Positions 1 to 11,627 of a DNA stretch of 64,000 bases are shown in pieces. The DNA is from Pseudomonadota bacterium. GTDB taxonomy: Bacteria > Pseudomonadota > Gammaproteobacteria > Xanthomonadales > Rhodanobacteraceae. The notes below the pieces were generated by a model. It saw nothing but the letters and a program-made list of their open reading frames with translations. It did no database searches and was not told where the DNA came from. Location of the stretch: NCBI GenBank assembly GCA_023388255.1, contig JAEWGO010000012.1, forward strand, positions 1-64,000, written 5' to 3'. The number at the start of each line of letters is the position of its first letter. Position 1 is the stretch's first letter. A program made the position numbers and the translations under genes.

Positions 1-25
1 CGCTGCGCCCGTGCCGGGCGCAGCG
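1..25 (-). terminator. Hairpin downstream of iorB
   Basis: A perfect 11-bp stem (CGCTGCGCCCG pairing with CGGGCGCAGCG) with a 3-nt loop lies 22 bp past the iorB stop codon. It is likely the transcription end of the iorAB operon. No clear T-tract is visible, so its strength is uncertain. Confidence 0.55.
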
Positions 26-47
26 ACACCGACTGTGCGCGCGAACG

Positions 48-2842
<2,795 letters not shown>

Positions 2843-3088
2843 CACCCACCTCGTCGTTGGATGACCGCGCGGCCGTCGGATCGACGAATGGCCGCCGCGG
2901 TCTGCCTGCGTCGCGCCCGCCATCGCGAGTGCAGCTGCCGCGCGATGCCGGAGGTTCGCCGCGCCGGCGCGCGGTCTGGCTAGCGTAAGCCAAATCGGCC
3001 GCATCCGCGTGTGGCGTGAACGGATGTTCATCACGCGTCGCGGACGGACGCGGGAGCGGCAGCGCGCACCTGAATGGAGCAGCGGAAA

Positions 3089-3118
3089 CGAAGATGCCCG
3101 CAAACGCGGGCATCTTCG
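3089..3118 (-). terminator. Hairpin terminator after leucine dehydrogenase
   Basis: A 13-bp perfect inverted repeat (CGAAGATGCCCGC / GCGGGCATCTTCG) with a 4-nt loop lies 59 bp past the stop of the dehydrogenase. On the minus strand it is followed by a short TTT, as in a weak intrinsic terminator. The rest of the 334-bp gap 2843-3176 must hold the iorAB promoter, but I see no other clear structure. Confidence 0.65.
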
Positions 3119-3176
3119 TCCGGGGTGGCCGGTCGCCAGGCCCGCGGGACGGGCAGGGCGACGGGCGGGATCGGTA

Positions 3177-4280
3177 TTACTGGCCGCGCATGCGTCCGAG
3201 GAAGCGCGGGCCGTGGTTGCCCATCGTCGGCAGCTTGATCTTGCCGATTGCGCTGATGCGTTCCTCGGCGAGACGGTCGGCCGCCTTGTAAGTCGGGATG
3301 CCGTCGCGATCGGCGATCTGGAAGATGCGCGAGAGGTTGTAGTAGATCGTGCGCATCATGCGCATCGCGCGTTCGCGGTTGTATCCGTCGATCTCGAGCG
3401 ACACGTTCATCACGCCGCCGGCGTTGACCGCGTAGTCGGGTGCGTACAGCACGCCGCGCTTGTTGAGTTCGTCGCCGATCGCGTCGGTGGCGAGCTGGTT
3501 GTTTGCCGCGCCGCAGATGATCTTCGCCTTGATGCGGTCGATCGTCTTCTCGTTCAGCGTGCCGCCGAGTGCGCACGGGCTGTAGACATCGGCGTCGACG
3601 TCATAGATCTCGTCGAGTCCGACGGCGGTGCAGCCGTGCTCGTCGACCGCCTTCTGCACAAGTTCCTTGTTGATGTCGGTGACGAACACCTTCGCACCCT
3701 GCTCGCGCAGCAGCTTGATGAACTCCATGCCGACATGGCCGGCGCCCTGCACGGCGTAGCTGTACTTGCCGACGTCCTCGTTGCCGAACTTGTGGTTCAG
3801 CGCGGCCATCAGGCCCTGCAAGGTGCCGAACGCGGTGAACGGCGACGGATCGCCCGAGCCGCCATGCACCTGGTGCACGCCGGTCACGAACTCGGTTTCG
3901 CGGAACACGTATTCCATGTCGTTGACGTCGATGCCGACGTCCTCGGCGGTGATGTAGCGGCCGTTGAGCGAGTTCACGTAGCGGCCGAACGCGCGGAACA
4001 GCGCTTCGGACTTGTCCTTGCTCGGATCGCCGATGATGACCGCCTTGCCGCCGCCGAGGTTGAGGCCGGCCACCGCGTTCTTGTAGGTCATGCCACGCGA
4101 CAGGCGCAGCACGTCGTTCAGCGCTTCGGCCTCCGACTTGTACGGCCACATGCGCAGACCGCCCAGGGCCGGACCGAGCACCGAATTGTGGATCGCGATG
4201 ATCGCCTTGAGGCCGGCATCTTTGCTGTGGCAGAAGACGACCTGCTCATGGCCGGTCTGGTCGACGGTTTCGAAAATCAT
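3177..4280 (-). CDS. Leucine dehydrogenase (Glu/Leu/Phe/Val dehydrogenase family)
   Basis: This 367-aa protein is an NAD-dependent branched-chain amino-acid dehydrogenase that interconverts leucine, valine or isoleucine with the 2-oxo acid and ammonia in the cytoplasm. The substrate loop GPALGGLRMW (37-46) and the catalytic lysine region (K67 and GGGK, 76-79) match leucine rather than glutamate dehydrogenases. The Rossmann motif GAGHVG is at 179-184. The length fits the family. The start at 4280 has GGAG six bases upstream; a longer frame to 4316 lacks such support. It appears to be a single-gene unit. IcmF, about 3 kb away on the other strand, also acts on branched-chain acyl groups, but no operon link is visible. 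Confidence 0.93.
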   Translation of the reverse strand: MIFETVDQTGHEQVVFCHSKDAGLKAIIAIHNSVLGPALGGLRMWPYKSEAEALNDVLRLSRGMTYKNAVAGLNLGGGKAVIIGDPSKDKSEALFRAFGRYVNSLNGRYITAEDVGIDVNDMEYVFRETEFVTGVHQVHGGSGDPSPFTAFGTLQGLMAALNHKFGNEDVGKYSYAVQGAGHVGMEFIKLLREQGAKVFVTDINKELVQKAVDEHGCTAVGLDEIYDVDADVYSPCALGGTLNEKTIDRIKAKIICGAANNQLATDAIGDELNKRGVLYAPDYAVNAGGVMNVSLEIDGYNRERAMRMMRTIYYNLSRIFQIADRDGIPTYKAADRLAEERISAIGKIKLPTMGNHGPRFLGRMRGQ

Positions 4281-4527
4281 GGCTGCTCCGTTGCAGAAAA
4301 AAAGCCTGCCCACCACAGCGCGGATTCAAGAGGCTGCGTGTGAGGGTGTGTGCAAGTGATTGAAGAGGTTGGTGAATCTTCGCCGGGCGGCATTCGCCCG
4401 CCCAACGCGGCGCGTAGTGTAGCCGCGCTGGTCGGGGGAGGACAGTGCAAGGCGGCCGCGCCATTGCCGTAGACCGCCGCGCAGGGCAGGATGCGGCGAT
4501 CCACCCATTTCACGGGAGTAGTCAACG

Positions 4528-5160
4528 ATGTCTGTCGCGTATCGCCGCTGGTCGTTCGTGCTGATGGTTGCCTGTGCGGCGGCCCTTCCTGTGCTTTCCG
4601 TCGCCGCCGAGGATGCCGCCGCGACGGCCGAGCGCAAGGCCGCCGGCGCGGTGTTCACCGCATACAACAAGATGTTGGACTCGCATTTTGCGGTCGACGT
4701 GACGACGACCGACGATCAGGGCAGGCAATCCAAGGCGACTGCCGAATACGAAAGCCTTTCACGCATCCACGTGAAGACCGATCGCATGGAGATCCTCACG
4801 ATGCCGGAAGGTACCTGGGTGCATGCCGACGAGCAGGGCTGGCAGCAGCCGCCATCCGAGATGGCAGGCATGGTCAAGCAGTTCGTGCCGAAATCCGCGG
4901 CCGAGCTTCAGGCAAGCACGAAGAACGTGAAGGACGAAGGCCCGACCACCTGGCAGGGCAAGCCCGCGCACCAGTACAGCTACGACGTCGACACGATGGT
5001 GATGGGCGCCAACGTGAAGTCGCACAACAAGGTGATCATCGACGCCGACGGTCGCCTCGTGCGCTCGGAAAGCGATGGCGAGGCCTTGGGACACAAGTCG
5101 CATTCGGTGCAGTTGATCCGCTACGACGACGCGATCAAGGTGTCGCCGCCGCAGGGATGA
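4528..5160 (+). CDS. Secreted protein of unknown function
   Basis: This 210-aa protein starts with a clear Sec signal peptide (positive RR at 6-7, hydrophobic residues 9-25, cleavage probably after SVAA). The mature part is hydrophilic and rich in beta-type segments, with repeated tryptophans (GTWVHADEQGW, TTWQGKPAHQYSYDVD), as in periplasmic LolA-like or outer-membrane-associated folds. I do not recognise a family with confidence. The start has GGGAG about 7 bases upstream (CACGGGAGTAGTCAACG). It stands alone between the divergent leucine dehydrogenase and the TetR regulator; the next gene begins about 55 bp downstream. Confidence 0.75.
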   Translation: MSVAYRRWSFVLMVACAAALPVLSVAAEDAAATAERKAAGAVFTAYNKMLDSHFAVDVTTTDDQGRQSKATAEYESLSRIHVKTDRMEILTMPEGTWVHADEQGWQQPPSEMAGMVKQFVPKSAAELQASTKNVKDEGPTTWQGKPAHQYSYDVDTMVMGANVKSHNKVIIDADGRLVRSESDGEALGHKSHSVQLIRYDDAIKVSPPQG

Positions 5161-5215
5161 TCCGCCGCCGGCATGGGCGCTGGTCGTCGTCGAACGATCG
5201 TGCTATTTTGTGCTC

Positions 5216-5818
5216 ATGCATGCCGAATATCGAGCCGCCACCACCAAAGGCGCCGCCACCCGCAGCCGCATCATCGATCGTGCGCTGGAGATGGTGCGCA
5301 TCGGCGGCTTCGACGGCCTTTCGATCGGCAGCGTTGCCGAGACGGCGGCGATGTCGAAGAGTGGGGTATTTGCGCATTTCGGTTCGCGCGAGGAACTGCA
5401 GCTCGCGGTGCTCGACACCGCAGCCGAGCGGTTCACGCGCGAGGTGTTCGTGCCGGCCCTGCGCGCGCCGCGCGGTCTGGCGCGCCTGCACGCGATCGCG
5501 ACGCATTGGCTTGAATGGCTGCGCGTGAGCGAAGGCGGCTGCCCGATGGTCGGTGCCGCAGTCGAGTTCGATGACCGCCACGGTCCGGTGCGCGAACGCG
5601 TCGTGTTCTACGAGGAACGTCTGCGCGCCGAGCTGGTTCGCGCCGTGCGGATGGCGATCGACACCGGTGAACTGCGCGTCGACACCGATGCCGCGCAGGT
5701 CGCGTTCGAACTGTTCGCGATCGCGCTCGCCTCGCACCATGATTTCCGCCTGCTTGGCGACGCCAGCCCGCGCGGCGCCCGCGCGATCGAGCGCCTGATC
5801 GAATTCCACCGCGTCTGA
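5216..5818 (+). CDS. TetR/AcrR family transcriptional regulator
   Basis: This is a repressor of about 200 aa. The N-terminal helix-turn-helix spans roughly residues 15-60, with the typical run of an isoleucine-rich helix, GGFDGLSIGSVAETAAMSKSG and FAHFGSREEL, which is the TetR signature. The C-terminal ligand domain has conserved GCPMVGAAVEFDDRHGPVR, a pattern common in regulators placed next to hydrolases or transporters. It lies 19 bp upstream of an alpha/beta hydrolase on the same strand and probably controls it. The start is not certain: ATG at 5216 is chosen, but GTG at 5210 is in frame and neither has a strong ribosome-binding site. Confidence 0.88.
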   Translation: MHAEYRAATTKGAATRSRIIDRALEMVRIGGFDGLSIGSVAETAAMSKSGVFAHFGSREELQLAVLDTAAERFTREVFVPALRAPRGLARLHAIATHWLEWLRVSEGGCPMVGAAVEFDDRHGPVRERVVFYEERLRAELVRAVRMAIDTGELRVDTDAAQVAFELFAIALASHHDFRLLGDASPRGARAIERLIEFHRV

Positions 5819-5837
5819 AGTATCGAAGAGGTCTGTC

Positions 5838-6764
5838 ATGCCCACATCCGCGTCGACTAAAAGCACGGTCGTTCTAAAAAACGTCGCGCTTGCGACCTTG
5901 CGCGCGCAATACGCGGTCGGCGCACGGCTCGTGCCCGAGCGCACCGCACGCCAGGCCCTGCGCCTGTTCGGTACGCCGCTGGCATCGAGCCGCCACCGCG
6001 CGCACGCGTCCGACACCGGCGGCGCGACGATCTCGACGATCGCGAGCCACGGCGTCGATCTCGCGTACTACACCTGGGGCGATCCGCACGCCACGCCGTA
6101 TGTGCTGCTCGCGCACGGCTGGTCCGATCATGCGTCGCGGTTCCTGCCGTGGGTGCAGCGCTTGCGCGCGGCCGGCCATGCGGTCGTCGCGTTCGACCAG
6201 CCTGGCCATGGCCGCAGCGCGCCCGGGCGCGCCTATCTGGTCGATTTCGCCGCGCACATCGCCGTTGCAGTGGAACGCTTCGGACCCGCCGCCGCGGCGA
6301 TCGGACATTCCTTCGGCGCCGCCGCGCTGGCACTTGCGATGTCCGACGGTGCGCGCATCGGGCGCGCGGTGCTGATCGCGCCGCCGGCCGACGTCGTCGC
6401 GGCGACCCATCGCTTCGCGCGGCAGTTGCGCATGCCGTCGTCGATCGCGCGGCGCATGTGCGCGCTGGTCGAATCGGAGATCGGAATCGAGCTGGAGTCG
6501 TTCCAGATCCAGCGGCGTGCGCCCGCGCTTGCGCCACCGGCGCTGGTCGTGCACGACCTCAAGGATCGCGAGGTGCCGTGGTCCGAAGGCGAGCGCTATG
6601 CGCGCTACTGGCCCGGCGCGCGCCTTCTCAACACCGCCGGGCTCGGCCACCAGCGCATCCTCGCCGACGCAGGCGTGATCGAGCAGGCGTTGCGCTTCCT
6701 TCGCGGCGACGAGGTCGGCGAGCGCGTGGTGTCGACGTTCGAATTGCCATTTGGGGTGGCTTGA
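5838..6764 (+). CDS. Alpha/beta hydrolase
   Basis: This 308-aa hydrolase has the complete alpha/beta fold signature. The oxyanion region is LLAHGWSDH (90-98), the nucleophile elbow is GHSFG with Ser158, the acid is probably the Asp in VHDLKDREVPW, and the catalytic His lies in GLGHQRIL near the C-terminus. The first 60 residues carry no signal peptide. The substrate is unknown; esters are the usual targets of this class. It follows the TetR gene by 19 bp and is probably co-transcribed with it. AAGAGG lies upstream of the ATG. Confidence 0.88.
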   Translation: MPTSASTKSTVVLKNVALATLRAQYAVGARLVPERTARQALRLFGTPLASSRHRAHASDTGGATISTIASHGVDLAYYTWGDPHATPYVLLAHGWSDHASRFLPWVQRLRAAGHAVVAFDQPGHGRSAPGRAYLVDFAAHIAVAVERFGPAAAAIGHSFGAAALALAMSDGARIGRAVLIAPPADVVAATHRFARQLRMPSSIARRMCALVESEIGIELESFQIQRRAPALAPPALVVHDLKDREVPWSEGERYARYWPGARLLNTAGLGHQRILADAGVIEQALRFLRGDEVGERVVSTFELPFGVA

Positions 6765-7126
6765 AGTGGCGGAAAGCCCTCGAAACGCCCCGTGCCGTCA
6801 TTCCCGCGAAAGCGGGAATCCACCGTGCTCGTGCGCAAATGACGGCGCCATGTGCGGGAGTGATGGCGTTCCGGGTTCTTCGAACTGACAGCCTTCCAGG
6901 CAGTCGCCTGAAGGGTGTCGGTGACGAGGGTGTGCGTGCTGTTCGCGGCGTCGAGAGGCTTGTTGCGCAGCGCCGCGTCTCCTGCCGCAATCGCGGCGAT
7001 CACACTGTTGGGGGCCTCGATCAGTCCGGTGCCGGGATTGGCTGCGACGGCGACGCCGCCGGCCGAAACCGAAGTGTTGTCGACCACCGTGCCGCTATTC
7101 GGCGTGATGTTGCCGTAAACGCTCAT
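6605..7126 (-). CDS. Doubtful hypothetical ORF, possibly a remnant
   Basis: An open frame of up to 173 codons starts at 7126 on the minus strand. Its first 75 or so residues (MSVYGNITPNSGTVV..., rich in Ala, Asn, Thr and Ser) look protein-like. The frame then reads through a PVIPAKAGI-type palindromic repeat near 6800-6840 and runs antisense into the hydrolase gene. The likely reading is a small gene whose 3' end was replaced by the repeat, or chance. GAAGG sits 4 bases before the ATG. Otherwise the 459-bp gap 6765-7223 holds only the repeat and, near its end, short AAGCAAGCC direct repeats before icmF. Confidence 0.25.
   Translation of the reverse strand: MSVYGNITPNSGTVVDNTSVSAGGVAVAANPGTGLIEAPNSVIAAIAAGDAALRNKPLDAANSTHTLVTDTLQATAWKAVSSKNPERHHSRTWRRHLRTSTVDSRFRGNDGTGRFEGFPPLQATPNGNSNVDTTRSPTSSPRRKRNACSITPASARMRWWPSPAVLRRRAPGQ
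6800..6819. repeat. PVIPAKAGI-type intergenic palindrome
   Basis: ATTCCCGC-GAAA-GCGGGAAT is a perfect 8-bp-stem palindrome inside a CGTCATTCCCGCGAAAGCGG context. This is the widespread proteobacterial intergenic repeat that is often mis-translated as VIPAKAGI. It lies 35 bp past the hydrolase stop and could act as its terminator. Confidence 0.7.
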
Positions 7127-7223
7127 CGCGCCTTCGTCGAGGTGCCCGCACCAAGCAAGCCAAGCAAGCGCGGCTCTGCCGCGTAGAATAGGCGTTTCGT
7201 ATCAGCAAGCCGGATCGCGCGCC

Positions 7224-10200
7224 ATGAGTACACCCGCCAAACACGTCGCCACCGATAGCGCCACCGAACATAAGCCCCTGCGTTTCGTCACCGCCGCCAG
7301 CCTGTTCGATGGCCATGACGCCGCGATCAACATCATGCGCCGCATCATCCAGTCGCAGGGCGCGGAGGTGATCCACCTGGGCCACAACCGCTCGGTGGAG
7401 GACGTGGTGCGCGCCGCGCTGCAGGAAGACGCCGACGCGATCGCGCTGTCGAGCTACCAGGGCGGCCATGTCGAGTACTTCAAGTACATGGTGGACATGT
7501 TGAAGGAGAAGGGCGCCGGCCACATCCGCGTGTTCGGCGGCGGCGGCGGCACCATCACGCCGGAAGAAATCCGCGAGCTGCAGGCCTACGGCGTCGAGCG
7601 CATCTACCACCCCAACGATGGCATGAAGCTCGGTCTCACCGAGATGATCGAGGACGTGATGAAGCGTGCCGGCGCGGGCGCGGCCCGGCGTGCCGCGGCC
7701 GAATCCAGCGCGGTGCCCAAGGTCGACATCGACGACGAGATCTCGATCGGCCACATGCTGTCGGCGATCGAGGAAGGCAGGCTCGGCGCCGCCGAGCTCG
7801 ACCACCAGCGCAAGCAGTGGAAACTCGCCGGCAAGGCCACGCCGGTGCTCGGCCTCACCGGCACCGGCGGCGCCGGCAAGTCGTCGGTGGTGGACGAGCT
7901 GCTGCTGCGCTTCCTGCACGCGTTTCCCGAAATGCGCATCGCCGTGCTCGCGGTCGACCCGACCCGTCGCCGCTCCGGCGGCGCGCTGCTCGGCGACCGC
8001 ATCCGCATGAATTCCTTGCGCAGCCATCGCGTCTACATGCGCTCGATGGCCACGCGCCGCCAGCACGCCGCCACCAGCATCGTGCTGCACGATTGCATCG
8101 ACTTCCTGAAAAGCCAGCCCTACGACCTCGTCATCGTCGAGACCGCCGGCATCGGCCAGAGCGATTCGGAAATCGTCGACCTGGTCGATTTCCCCGCCTA
8201 CGTGATGACCAGCGACTACGGCGCCGCCAGCCAGCTCGAGAAGATCGACATGATCGACTTCGCCGAGCTGATCGTGCTCAACAAGTTCGACAAGCGCGGC
8301 GCCGAAGACGCCCTGCGCGACGTGCGCAAGCAGTGGAAGCGCAACCGCACCGCGTTCAACGTCAAGGACGAAGACGTCCCCGCGTACCCGACCATCGCCA
8401 GCCAGTTCAACGATCCCGGCATCACCTGGATGTTCGTCAACCTGTGCCGCCTGATGCGCGACAAGCTGTCGCTGCCCGCGGAAAAATGGACGCCCGACCT
8501 CGACACCACGCTCAAATCCCCGCGCGCCACCGTGCTGATCCCCGGCAGCCGCGTGCGCTACCTCGCCGAGATCGCCGAGCAGGGCCGCGCCATCAACCAG
8601 GGCATCGAAACCCAGGCCGAGTTCGCCAGCAAGGCGCAGCATTACTACGAATCGCTCAAGGAGCTCGGCGACGACAAGCTGCCCAAGCCGCTGGAGCTGT
8701 ACCGCCTGGCCGACCTCAAGGCCGACGGCGACCTGTCGCTGACCACCCTGCGCCAGCGCTACAACGCCGCGCTGAAGGAACTCAGCCACGAGGCGATCCA
8801 CCAGCTGCGCGAATGGCCGGCGCTGTACCAGTCGGTCACCGCCGAGGTCAACGAATACAAGGTCCGCGACAAGGTCATCCGCGTCGACAACTATCGTGAA
8901 TCGCTCAGCCACCAGAAGATCCCCAAGGTGGCGCCGCCGACCACCAAGAGCTGGGGCGACCTGCTCACCTTCCTCGGCAAGGAAAACCTGCCCGGCCACT
9001 ACCCGTACACCGGCGGCGTGTACCCGTACCGCCGCAGCGGCGAAGACCCCACCCGCATGTTCGCCGGCGAAGGCACGCCCGAGCGCACCAACCGCCGCTT
9101 CCACTACCTCAGCCAGGGCGGTGCCGCCACGCGCCTGTCCACCGCGTTCGACTCGGTCACCCTGTACGGCGAAGACCCCGCGCCGCGCCCGGACATCTAC
9201 GGCAAGATCGGCAACTCCGGCGTCAACATCGCCACCCTGGACGACATGAAGAAGCTGTACTCCGGCTTCGACCTCAGCGCGCCCAGCACCTCGGTGTCGA
9301 TGACCATCAACGGCCCCGCGCCGATGATCCTGGCGATGTTCATGAACACCGCCATCGACCAAAATGTTGAAAAGTACCTGCGCGAAGACGACGCCCGCTG
9401 GGCCGCGGCGCAGAAGAAGATCGACAAGCTCTACGAAGGCAGGCAGCGCCCGCAATACCTGGGCGAACTGCCCAAGGGCAACGATGGCCTGGGCCTGGGC
9501 CTGCTCGGCGTCTGCGGCGACGACCTGGTCGACGCGGAAACCTACGCGCGCATCAAGACCGACACCCTGACCAAGGTGCGCGGCACCGTGCAGGCCGACA
9601 TCTTCAAGGAGGACCAGGCGCAGAACACCTGCATCTTCTCGACCGAATTCGCGCTGCGCATGATGGGCGACATCCAGCAGTACTTCGTCGACCACAAGGT
9701 GCGCAACTTCTACTCGGTCAGCATCAGCGGATATCACATCGCCGAAGCCGGGGCCAACCCGATCAGCCAGCTCGCCTTCACCTTGAGCAACGGCTTCACC
9801 ATCGTCGAGTACTACCTCGCGCGCGGCATGAGCGTGGACGACTTCGCGCCCAACCTGTCGTTCTTCTTCTCCAACGGCATGGACCCGGAATACACCGTCA
9901 TCGGCCGCGTTGCCCGCCGCATCTGGGCCCGCGCCATGCGCGAGCGCTACGGCGCGAGCGCGCGCAGCCAGATGATGAAGTACCACATCCAGACCTCCGG
10001 CCGCTCACTGCACGCGCAGGAAATCCAGTTCAACGACATCCGCACCACGCTGCAGGCGATGTACGCGCTGTTCGACAACTGCAACTCGCTGCACACCAAC
10101 GCCTACGACGAAGCGATAACCACGCCGACCGAAGAAAGCGTGCGCCGCGCGGTCGCGATCCAGATGATCATCAACAAGGAACTCGGCCTCAACTTCAACG

Positions 10201-10682
10201 AGAACCCGTGGCAGGGCAGCTACGTCGTCGACACGCTGACCGACCTGGTCGAGGAGGCGGTGTACAAGGAGTTCGAGGCGATCAGCGAGCGCGGCGGCGT
10301 GCTCGGCGCGATGGACACCATGTACCAGCGCGGCAAGATCCAGGAAGAGTCGATGTATTACGAGCACAAGAAGCATGACGGGTCGTTGCCGTTGATTGGC
10401 GTCAATACGTTCCTGCCGAAGGAGCATGCGGGGGAGATTGCGACGGAGATCGAGTTGATTCGGTCGACGGAGGAGGAGAAGGGGGCGCAGATTACTAATG
10501 TTCGGAGCTACGGGGAGGCGCGGAATGCGCTGGCTTCGGATAGTCTGAAGGTGCTGCAGGCGACGGCGCGGGAGCGTAGGAATGTGTTTGAGCAGTTGAT
10601 TGAGGCGGTTAAGTACAACTCGTTGGGGCAGATTTCCCACGCCCTGTATGAAGTGGGCGGCGAATACCGGCGGAACATGTAG
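7224..10682 (+). CDS. icmF: Fused isobutyryl-CoA mutase / methylmalonyl-CoA mutase family protein (IcmF)
   Basis: This 1152-aa protein joins three parts that are separate in other bacteria. Residues about 18-150 are the B12-binding domain, with FDGHD and the cobalt-ligand His31. Residues about 205-440 are a MeaB-like G-protein chaperone with P-loop GTGGAGKS (213-220). Residues about 560-1152 are the TIM-barrel acyl-CoA mutase subunit. It catalyses adenosylcobalamin-dependent carbon-skeleton rearrangement of branched and linear acyl-CoA (isobutyryl-CoA to n-butyryl-CoA in characterised IcmF), with the G-domain guarding cofactor loading. The order matches known IcmF. Oddly, codon usage shifts from about 10375 to the end: C-ending codons give way to TTG, GGG, GAG and ATT. 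The last ten codons are repeated in recoded form at 11628-11657. Confidence 0.93.
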   Translation: MSTPAKHVATDSATEHKPLRFVTAASLFDGHDAAINIMRRIIQSQGAEVIHLGHNRSVEDVVRAALQEDADAIALSSYQGGHVEYFKYMVDMLKEKGAGHIRVFGGGGGTITPEEIRELQAYGVERIYHPNDGMKLGLTEMIEDVMKRAGAGAARRAAAESSAVPKVDIDDEISIGHMLSAIEEGRLGAAELDHQRKQWKLAGKATPVLGLTGTGGAGKSSVVDELLLRFLHAFPEMRIAVLAVDPTRRRSGGALLGDRIRMNSLRSHRVYMRSMATRRQHAATSIVLHDCIDFLKSQPYDLVIVETAGIGQSDSEIVDLVDFPAYVMTSDYGAASQLEKIDMIDFAELIVLNKFDKRGAEDALRDVRKQWKRNRTAFNVKDEDVPAYPTIASQFNDPGITWMFVNLCRLMRDKLSLPAEKWTPDLDTTLKSPRATVLIPGSRVRYLAEIAEQGRAINQGIETQAEFASKAQHYYESLKELGDDKLPKPLELYRLADLKADGDLSLTTLRQRYNAALKELSHEAIHQLREWPALYQSVTAEVNEYKVRDKVIRVDNYRESLSHQKIPKVAPPTTKSWGDLLTFLGKENLPGHYPYTGGVYPYRRSGEDPTRMFAGEGTPERTNRRFHYLSQGGAATRLSTAFDSVTLYGEDPAPRPDIYGKIGNSGVNIATLDDMKKLYSGFDLSAPSTSVSMTINGPAPMILAMFMNTAIDQNVEKYLREDDARWAAAQKKIDKLYEGRQRPQYLGELPKGNDGLGLGLLGVCGDDLVDAETYARIKTDTLTKVRGTVQADIFKEDQAQNTCIFSTEFALRMMGDIQQYFVDHKVRNFYSVSISGYHIAEAGANPISQLAFTLSNGFTIVEYYLARGMSVDDFAPNLSFFFSNGMDPEYTVIGRVARRIWARAMRERYGASARSQMMKYHIQTSGRSLHAQEIQFNDIRTTLQAMYALFDNCNSLHTNAYDEAITTPTEESVRRAVAIQMIINKELGLNFNENPWQGSYVVDTLTDLVEEAVYKEFEAISERGGVLGAMDTMYQRGKIQEESMYYEHKKHDGSLPLIGVNTFLPKEHAGEIATEIELIRSTEEEKGAQITNVRSYGEARNALASDSLKVLQATARERRNVFEQLIEAVKYNSLGQISHALYEVGGEYRRNM

Positions 10683-10685
10683 GTC

Positions 10686-10952
10686 ATGCCGATCATCTCC
10701 AGCTTCTTCGGCATTTATGTGCGCATGTACTTCGACGATCACGCGCCGCCGCATGTGCATGTTGAGTATCAGGGCCAGGAGGCACTCGTGGCGATTGAGG
10801 ATGGCAATATCGTGAAAGGCGCGTTGCCGCGACGTGCGCAGGCCCTTGTGCGACAGTGGTGTATCGATCATCGCGATGAGCTGATGCAAAATTGGGATCG
10901 TGCCCAAGCATTGCAGCCACTCAGCCGCATTCCGGGAGCTGACAATGATTAA
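10686..10952 (+). CDS. DUF4160 domain protein
   Basis: This 88-aa protein has the DUF4160 pattern: PIISSFFGIYVRMYFDDHAPPHVHV at the start, then a short sheet and GALPRRAQALVRQW. The HAPPHVHV histidine cluster is the family hallmark. It starts 3 bp after the icmF stop and overlaps the next gene (DUF2442) by 8 bp. DUF4160 and DUF2442 genes are very often adjacent in bacteria and have been suspected to form a toxin-antitoxin-like or nucleic-acid-related pair, but no function is established as far as I know. Its placement against icmF looks like insertion rather than a functional link. Confidence 0.85.
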   Translation: MPIISSFFGIYVRMYFDDHAPPHVHVEYQGQEALVAIEDGNIVKGALPRRAQALVRQWCIDHRDELMQNWDRAQALQPLSRIPGADND

Positions 10953-11214
10953 GTTGATTGCTGTCGAACCGAAAGGTGATTACAAGCTGTTGCTGCGATT
11001 TTCGGATGGGGCGTGGGGTGTGTATGACCTCGCGCGCTATGCGGAGGCGGGTACGGCGATGACCGAGCCGCTGCGGGATATGGACTTCTTTGGTCGGCAT
11101 TTCATCGAGCTGGGAGCGCTGGCTTGGCCGAACGGGTTTGATCTCAGTGCGGAAGCGTTGCATCGGCGGTTGCGGGAGTCGGGTCAACTGCATCGTGAGA
11201 GTAAGGTTGCCTAA
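10945..11214 (+). CDS. DUF2442 domain protein
   Basis: This 89-aa protein carries the DUF2442 signature: a sheet (KLIAVEPKGDYKLLLRFSDGAWGVYDL), a middle FF..HFIELGALAWPNGFDLSAEAL, and a polar tail. GGGAG precedes the ATG at 10945, which fixes the start inside the end of the DUF4160 gene (8-bp overlap). The two genes are therefore translationally coupled and act as a unit. The function is unknown; in the usual pairing one member may neutralise the other, which is inference only. Confidence 0.85.
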   Translation: MIKLIAVEPKGDYKLLLRFSDGAWGVYDLARYAEAGTAMTEPLRDMDFFGRHFIELGALAWPNGFDLSAEALHRRLRESGQLHRESKVA

Positions 11215-11315
11215 TTGAGGCGGCCATCCACGCGTCGGACGCGCGCTGCGTCGGCGACTCAATATGACCGAAGTGCAGGAGCACTTTGCGCTGTTCGATC
11301 GGAAGGAGATTCTGG

Positions 11316-11513
11316 ATGAACTACTTGCCGAAATCGCCGACTACTGAGGGCGATGGTGTGCCTGAGCCGCTGGTTGGGGGCGATGTACGGGATGGTGCTC
11401 AGGCGGGTAGGGGCGATCTTTCGGATTGGGTGGAGTTGATGGAGGTGGTGGAGGCGTTGTGTCCGGTTTGGCCGAAAGTGCGTGTAACGCGGTCGGGGAC
11501 TTATAAGCTGTGA
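11316..11513 (+). CDS. Small hypothetical protein, uncertain
   Basis: A 65-aa frame starts at an ATG with a perfect AAGGAG seven bases upstream. It ends in a plausible folded segment, SDWVELMEVVEALCPVWPKVR. I do not recognise the family, and the N-terminal half is low-complexity Gly/Asp. It could be a third gene of the DUF4160/DUF2442 cluster or a remnant. An overlapping 27-codon frame at 11264-11347 (MTEVQEHFALFDRKEI...) is also open and ends in the same area, so the region may be decayed. The remainder of the gap up to 11751 holds repeats and the duplicated icmF tail. Confidence 0.35.
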   Translation: MNYLPKSPTTEGDGVPEPLVGGDVRDGAQAGRGDLSDWVELMEVVEALCPVWPKVRVTRSGTYKL

Positions 11514-11530
11514 TCGTTTGAGACAGGTGG

Positions 11531-11627
11531 AAGTGAACCTACCCCTGTTTTGCGGCAGAAGGCGATCAAGTGCTACAAAGCTAGACCTGACGCCAGTGTC
11601 CCCTATGACCCCAGTGTCCCCTTTGAC
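11531..11627. repeat. Island-boundary repeat cluster (inverted copies plus 18-bp tandem)
   Basis: Three elements sit together. At 11531-11547 is an inverted partial copy of the GGGGTCAGGTTCACTT type. At 11572-11594 is an inverted copy of the GGGGTCAGGTCTAGCTTTG type, matching 22 of 23 bases of the copy at 36857. At 11593-11627 two 17-bp units CCAGTGTCCCCT(A/T)TGAC repeat at an 18-bp period, and the second runs straight into the duplicated icmF tail. The cluster marks the left edge of the ATPase/transposase island. Confidence 0.75.

Noticed and set aside
7126..7223. Possible cobalamin riboswitch before icmF
   Set aside because: The leader is under 100 bp and shows no B12-box-like sequence; only short direct repeats and a small GC hairpin are visible.
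7095..9986. 963-codon open frame on the minus strand
   Set aside because: It is a shadow of icmF. The composition is Val/Ala/His/Gln-rich without motifs, and the plus strand gives the complete mutase.
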